Source: Bacteroidales bacterium (GTDB taxonomy: Bacteria; Bacteroidota; Bacteroidia; Bacteroidales; 4484-276). Taken from it: DNA of 58,333 bases. Made by a program: the position numbers and the translations under genes. Below, piece by piece: positions 54,425-58,333 of this stretch. Where the stretch lies: assembly GCA_014860585.1 (NCBI GenBank), contig JACZJL010000126.1:1-58333 (forward strand), given 5' to 3'. Within the stretch, counting starts at the first letter, position 1; every line of letters begins with the position of its first letter. The notes below the pieces were generated by a model. It was given only the letters and a program-made list of their open reading frames with translations, ran no database searches and had not been told where the DNA came from.

Positions 54425-56488
54425 ATGGAAAGAAATTTACGCTTTTTATGCAATTTTACAGGCCTCGTGAGACTTTCTTACAGAAGAATCAGTGTATCTA
54501 TCATGCTGATTTCATTGTTAATCATGGGTCTTCAGGCATCGGCTCAAAACCCTGTAATTACTGTTCGTTTTGCTAACCCAGAATTTGATTGCCAGGCGCA
54601 AACGTATTGTCTAGATGTTGAGTTTAATTCTGATACAGAGGGACAGCAATTGTTTGGGATGAATGCCCGATTTTTTTATGATGATAATGTCCTTGAATTG
54701 ATTGGTTTTTCAGATTTTCAGGGCGGACTTGTGCAATCAGCTAATCCTCCTGAATTTCCGCTTAAAACCACCGGCGGCGCATCATCTGGCCCGACCCTGT
54801 TTAATTTTTCAGGCCCAGCCGAGTATATCAATGGGATTATTCAATTGGATAACCCGGCAAACGCCATTGACATTTCCACATCCGGTTGGACAAAATTATT
54901 TTCGATCTGTTTTGAAGTTTCAGATCCTTCCTTTATTGGGATCACTGACTTTTGTCCAAGTATTGTGTGGGAACTTAACGAAGAGGGGACTTCAGGATGG
55001 TTGATAGGAAGTGATGGGGTAGTCATTACATTGGTTGACCCTGATCCATTGCTTGAATCTTATCCTTCAGACGAGCAAGTTGAACAATTTAACTGGGAAT
55101 ATTTTCCAGGCACTAGTAATCCTCCATACGGGGAACCGGTTCAGGCAGTTTGCATTGAGACCAATTGCCCGCCGGTAGCGTTGGACGATGTGAACAACAC
55201 CTTAATTAATACGCCTGTACCGGGGAATGTATTGACGAATGATTTTGATCCGGACGGCGATCCGGTCACGATCAACACAACCCCGGTAGTACCGCCGTCG
55301 AGCGGGACGTTAGTACTCAATCCGGATGGCAGTTACCTGTACACTCCGCAGACGGACTTTGTAGGGGTAGTTAGTTTTGTATACGAGATATGCGACAACG
55401 GCACCCCGCCGTTGTGCGACCAGGCGGTGGTAACGATCACGGTGATTCCTATACCCACAGAGGACAACAATCCGCCGGTAGCGGTGAATGATGCCTACCA
55501 GGGTTTGATCAACACCCCTGTTTTGGGGACGGTGATCCCGAACGACTGGGATCCGGACGGCAATTTGGATCCGGCCAGTGTCACGCTGGTAGACGGCGGG
55601 AGCGCAGATGCCAATGGTACGCTGACGCTGAACGCAGACGGTACCTTCACCTTTGATCCGGACACGGACTTTGTCGGCCAGGTAAGCTTTACTTACCAGG
55701 TATGCGATTTGGGCACACCGGTTTATTGCGATGAAGCGATAGTGACGATCGACATTTACCCGAATCCGTTTGGTGAGAACTACACGTTTGCGGTAGATGA
55801 CAGTTACATCGGCACACAGGACGATCCGATTTTGGGTAATATTTTGGATAATGACTACGATCCTGAAGGGGACGACCAGATCTTCAGTGGGATCCTGGTA
55901 CAGCCACAACATGGGACAGTTACGGTGACCTTGGCGGGCGACTTTGTGTACACGCCTGAACCGGGCTATTACGGTCCCGACCAGTTTGTGTACGAGGTTT
56001 GCGATGATGGTACTCCTGAAGCTTGTGATCAGGCGACGGTTTACCTGCTGTTAGCACCACTTCCTGATGTTACACCAATTATCACAGCTGTGCCTAATGT
56101 GATGAATGGACCGACTGATTTTTACGTTACCGTCAGGATTACTGAATTGAATAATGTTAACACCAATGGTTTGATTACTGTCAGGATTCCGAAAGACACA
56201 CGTTGGATTTTAGATGGTCCTTATGATCCTACCCTACCAATGCTTGGAACTACCCCTCTTAATAATACGGATTGGAGTTATTCAGACGATGCAACATATC
56301 ATATTTTCACCACCACCGCAGTGATTCCTGCCGGAGGATTTTCATACTTTGGATTCAACGCCAAGTGGGATGCAGGACAAACCGTTGGCATTTACACTAT
56401 TACTTCCCAAATTGTTGAAGGAAGTGGTGGTGAAATCCGCATTGACAATAACGTAGACGCGGAAAAGCTTGATTATTTTATAAACTAA
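54425..56488 (+). CDS. Secreted tandem-95 (cadherin-like) repeat protein with cohesin-like N-terminal domain
   Basis: 687 residues from the ATG at 54425; the frame runs up to a TTG at 54383, not preferred. Signal segment about 1-40 (ending ASAQ). Residues about 42-200 are a beta domain with NARFFYDDNVLELIGF, reminiscent of cohesin-type domains (weak call). Three tandem-95/Ig-like repeats follow (about 248-545), each with PPVA.DD, NVL.NDFDPDGD, GTL.LN.DGS and VSFVYEICDNGTP. A further beta domain ends the protein (LDYFIN) without a T9SS tail. The repeat DNA is richer in GC than its flanks. It lies 15 bases before the next gene, so the two are probably co-transcribed. Confidence 0.85.
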   Translation: MERNLRFLCNFTGLVRLSYRRISVSIMLISLLIMGLQASAQNPVITVRFANPEFDCQAQTYCLDVEFNSDTEGQQLFGMNARFFYDDNVLELIGFSDFQGGLVQSANPPEFPLKTTGGASSGPTLFNFSGPAEYINGIIQLDNPANAIDISTSGWTKLFSICFEVSDPSFIGITDFCPSIVWELNEEGTSGWLIGSDGVVITLVDPDPLLESYPSDEQVEQFNWEYFPGTSNPPYGEPVQAVCIETNCPPVALDDVNNTLINTPVPGNVLTNDFDPDGDPVTINTTPVVPPSSGTLVLNPDGSYLYTPQTDFVGVVSFVYEICDNGTPPLCDQAVVTITVIPIPTEDNNPPVAVNDAYQGLINTPVLGTVIPNDWDPDGNLDPASVTLVDGGSADANGTLTLNADGTFTFDPDTDFVGQVSFTYQVCDLGTPVYCDEAIVTIDIYPNPFGENYTFAVDDSYIGTQDDPILGNILDNDYDPEGDDQIFSGILVQPQHGTVTVTLAGDFVYTPEPGYYGPDQFVYEVCDDGTPEACDQATVYLLLAPLPDVTPIITAVPNVMNGPTDFYVTVRITELNNVNTNGLITVRIPKDTRWILDGPYDPTLPMLGTTPLNNTDWSYSDDATYHIFTTTAVIPAGGFSYFGFNAKWDAGQTVGIYTITSQIVEGSGGEIRIDNNVDAEKLDYFIN

Positions 56489-56503
56489 ATAAAACATTGT
56501 ACT

Positions 56504-58333
56504 ATGAGGAGGGGACTTTTTACAATTATTATTTTTATTTCAGCACTAATTTCAAATGCACAAAGCTGGAATCCTTATGTAAACCAGGGAATTGTTGCCC
56601 CTGCGCCGTTATTACCAGCCGAATTTAACGGAACTGGGACGCTTTCTTTTAATGTCGGTAATACCGGAATCACTCCATTGCATCTGGTGACAAATCAGGA
56701 AATGGGACTGGTCATCACCTTGTCGAAAGGTGTTCCGGACAATGCTGATCCCATTGCTGCACTTGGAGGTACATGGCTTGGCTATTTTGACTGGACATAC
56801 AATTCCGGTTTAAGGACCTATTTTGCCATTCAGAATCAGGAAATTCCGGGTGCAAGTCAGGGTAATATTACCATAGCCTACAAGGTAGCCGAGAATACTT
56901 CCATCGGAACTCCGCAGAATGGTTTTAATGTTAATGTTCAGCCTCCATCCTATACGAATGGCTTTAATACAACAAACGATGATGCAGTAAGTTCTTACAC
57001 TTATGTGCGCGCCAGGGATTATGGGGATGCACCATTAACTTATGGAGCTGTATTTCATGAGATTAATTTATTTAAGAATGCAGCAAACACGCAATACTTG
57101 AATTACATGTACTTAGGAAATGCGGTTGATCCTGAACCAAATTATCAACCCTCTGCAAATGCAGATGCTGACAATTTTGATGATGGGGTTAATTTTCCGA
57201 CTCTTATCGTGGGCTCAACTGTAATAATACCCGTCACATATAATTTTGTAAATGTTGTGCCAGGCTCAGTATTCGGTTTCCTGAATGCATGGATTGATTG
57301 GAATGGAAATGGTGTTTTTCAGGAGGATGAGGGTGAAAGGATTTCAACAAATCAATTCATACCAGCATTCGCTGGAGGAAATATCTCAGGTACTATCAAT
57401 TTAACTGTGAATGTGCCTTTATCAGCCATCACCTCTACACCAACTTTTGCTCGCTTTAGATTTGGGAATTTTCTTTCCCTGGCTTCAGAACAGCCTGAGA
57501 CAACTTGGGGTGAAGTTGAGGATTACCAGATAACTATTTTAAACCAAGCAGACGTATCAGTTGTAAAAACCGTCCAAACAACCCCGGCCACATCAGTGGT
57601 TGCTGGTGGCGAACTGATATATAAATTGGTTGTCAACAATGCAGGACCTTCTGTTGCTCAAAACGTTGTGCTTACCGATTTACTTAATAATTTGCCATTT
57701 CCATCCCCTCAATATTCTACAACACCTTTAGGGCCATGGAGCAATTGGTTAGGTTCTATTTCCATTGGTTCGATGCAACCTTCTGCTTCAGTTACCTATT
57801 ATATCAAAGGTACATTAAGCATCAATCAGTGCACTGATGTGAGCAATATAGCTTCGGTAACCACTACAACAGATGATACGAATCCTTTAAACAATGAATC
57901 ATCTATAACCACACCTGTTTACGACGCAACTGATCCTGCAATAACTACTTGTGCTGTAACGCTTGAACTTATTGGTTGTAACGTTTTAGTAATTACAAGT
58001 CCGGCATACTCGGAAACATTGGCCAACTCATCAGAGAATGAATTTGAAAATTCGCCAAACAATGGAGATGCCAGCGATAACTGCGGGATTACGTCAGTTC
58101 AATACATTGACCTGATAACTTCGGGAGTGGGTGTTTGTCCAATTGTTGTGACAAGGACTTGGTATATCATAGATGCGGCTGGAAATACTGAAACTTGTGT
58201 ACAGACGATCACTGTCACGGATATTGTAGCGCCCGTTTGGGATCAGATAGCTGGCGCTTTGGATGCTAACCTTGCATGTGAAAACACAGCCGGCTTAGCT
58301 ACCGCCCTTGCTCTTGCCCCAACAGCTACGGAC
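56504..58333 (+). CDS. Secreted GEVED/DUF11/HYR-type repeat protein, 3' end cut by window edge
   Basis: The frame from the ATG at 56504 stays open to the window end, 610 residues, so the protein is incomplete. Signal peptide about 1-20 (ending SNAQ). A beta domain follows, then a GEVED domain (about 259-346) with WIDWNGNGVF and the eponymous WGEVEDYQI, a DUF11 domain (about 348-472) with GGELIYKLVVNNAGPS, and an HYR-like part with SDNCGITSVQYID and TRTWYIIDAAGN. The DUF11 and HYR-like parts closely parallel those of the 3315-residue protein two genes upstream, indicating shared ancestry of the modules. Whether it carries a T9SS tail cannot be seen. Confidence 0.88.
   Translation, partial: MRRGLFTIIIFISALISNAQSWNPYVNQGIVAPAPLLPAEFNGTGTLSFNVGNTGITPLHLVTNQEMGLVITLSKGVPDNADPIAALGGTWLGYFDWTYNSGLRTYFAIQNQEIPGASQGNITIAYKVAENTSIGTPQNGFNVNVQPPSYTNGFNTTNDDAVSSYTYVRARDYGDAPLTYGAVFHEINLFKNAANTQYLNYMYLGNAVDPEPNYQPSANADADNFDDGVNFPTLIVGSTVIIPVTYNFVNVVPGSVFGFLNAWIDWNGNGVFQEDEGERISTNQFIPAFAGGNISGTINLTVNVPLSAITSTPTFARFRFGNFLSLASEQPETTWGEVEDYQITILNQADVSVVKTVQTTPATSVVAGGELIYKLVVNNAGPSVAQNVVLTDLLNNLPFPSPQYSTTPLGPWSNWLGSISIGSMQPSASVTYYIKGTLSINQCTDVSNIASVTTTTDDTNPLNNESSITTPVYDATDPAITTCAVTLELIGCNVLVITSPAYSETLANSSENEFENSPNNGDASDNCGITSVQYIDLITSGVGVCPIVVTRTWYIIDAAGNTETCVQTITVTDIVAPVWDQIAGALDANLACENTAGLATALALAPTATD

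Noticed and set aside
55310-55912. 200-codon minus-strand open frame opposite the tandem-95 repeats
   Set aside because: It is the antisense shadow of GC-rich repeat codons; the product is Arg/Val-rich with no start context or family resemblance.
1-58333. tRNA, rRNA or tmRNA genes
   Set aside because: Intergenic regions were read on both strands and no cloverleaf with a TTCGANTC-type T arm or rRNA segment was recognised; a tRNAscan-SE/Infernal run would settle it.

Overview
This window (GC in the mid-40s percent by eye) reads as the chromosome of a member of the Bacteroidota, probably a Bacteroidales/Marinilabiliales-type environmental bacterium. The evidence is four secreted proteins with C-terminal type IX secretion (T9SS) sorting domains, three TonB-dependent outer-membrane receptors (one under a TPP riboswitch), SprB-type adhesin repeats, a predicted cysteate synthase (sulfonolipid pathway) and repeated TAnnTTTG promoter -7 boxes. 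No rRNA, tRNA, CRISPR array or transposase gene was found.

Layout. 1-2573: a truncated patatin-like phospholipase, then the heptose genes gmhA-hddC-gmhB in overlapping order. 2817-7587: a sodium:solute symporter, a convergent TonB receptor behind a TPP riboswitch (predicted thiamin uptake), and a DUF4294 protein. 7626-15649: secreted and envelope proteins (Asp-box propeller with T9SS tail, alpha/beta hydrolase, GH18 chitinase with T9SS tail, a small membrane protein, an RHS/YD-like cytosolic repeat protein, an unrecognised secreted protein). 15839-17131: cysteate synthase. 17272-27805: a minus-strand block with a 1510-aa four-repeat T9SS protein and an apparent operon of a YdjY-domain lipoprotein-size protein and two secreted alpha/alpha-toroid (prenyltransferase/squalene-cyclase-repeat) proteins. 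It faces two tandem TonB receptors at 27960-32425. 32884-35944: tpiA, a HAD hydrolase and an M23 peptidase, apparently co-transcribed. 36043-37663: a two-gene type II restriction-modification system (PmeII-like endonuclease and beta-class methyltransferase). 37897-40582: a split version of the eukaryotic lysine-catabolic enzyme AASS, with lysine-ketoglutarate reductase and saccharopine dehydrogenase as adjacent genes ending at a strong terminator.

41472-58333: a co-directional cluster of at least four large secreted repeat proteins (905, 3315, 687 and more than 610 aa). They are built from SprB, DNRLRE, DUF11, HYR-like, tandem-95 and GEVED modules, and include five near-identical in-frame 255-bp repeats. 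The three complete proteins have no T9SS tail that I can recognise.

The points most worth following are: the YdjY/toroid/TonB locus, which looks like an undescribed envelope uptake or binding system; a duplicated module shared by three secreted proteins; the adhesin cluster with modules exchanged between neighbours; the two-gene saccharopine pathway; and a pair of structured, MITE-like intergenic elements that both lie between convergent gene ends, in opposite orientation, one being an internal-deletion form of the other.
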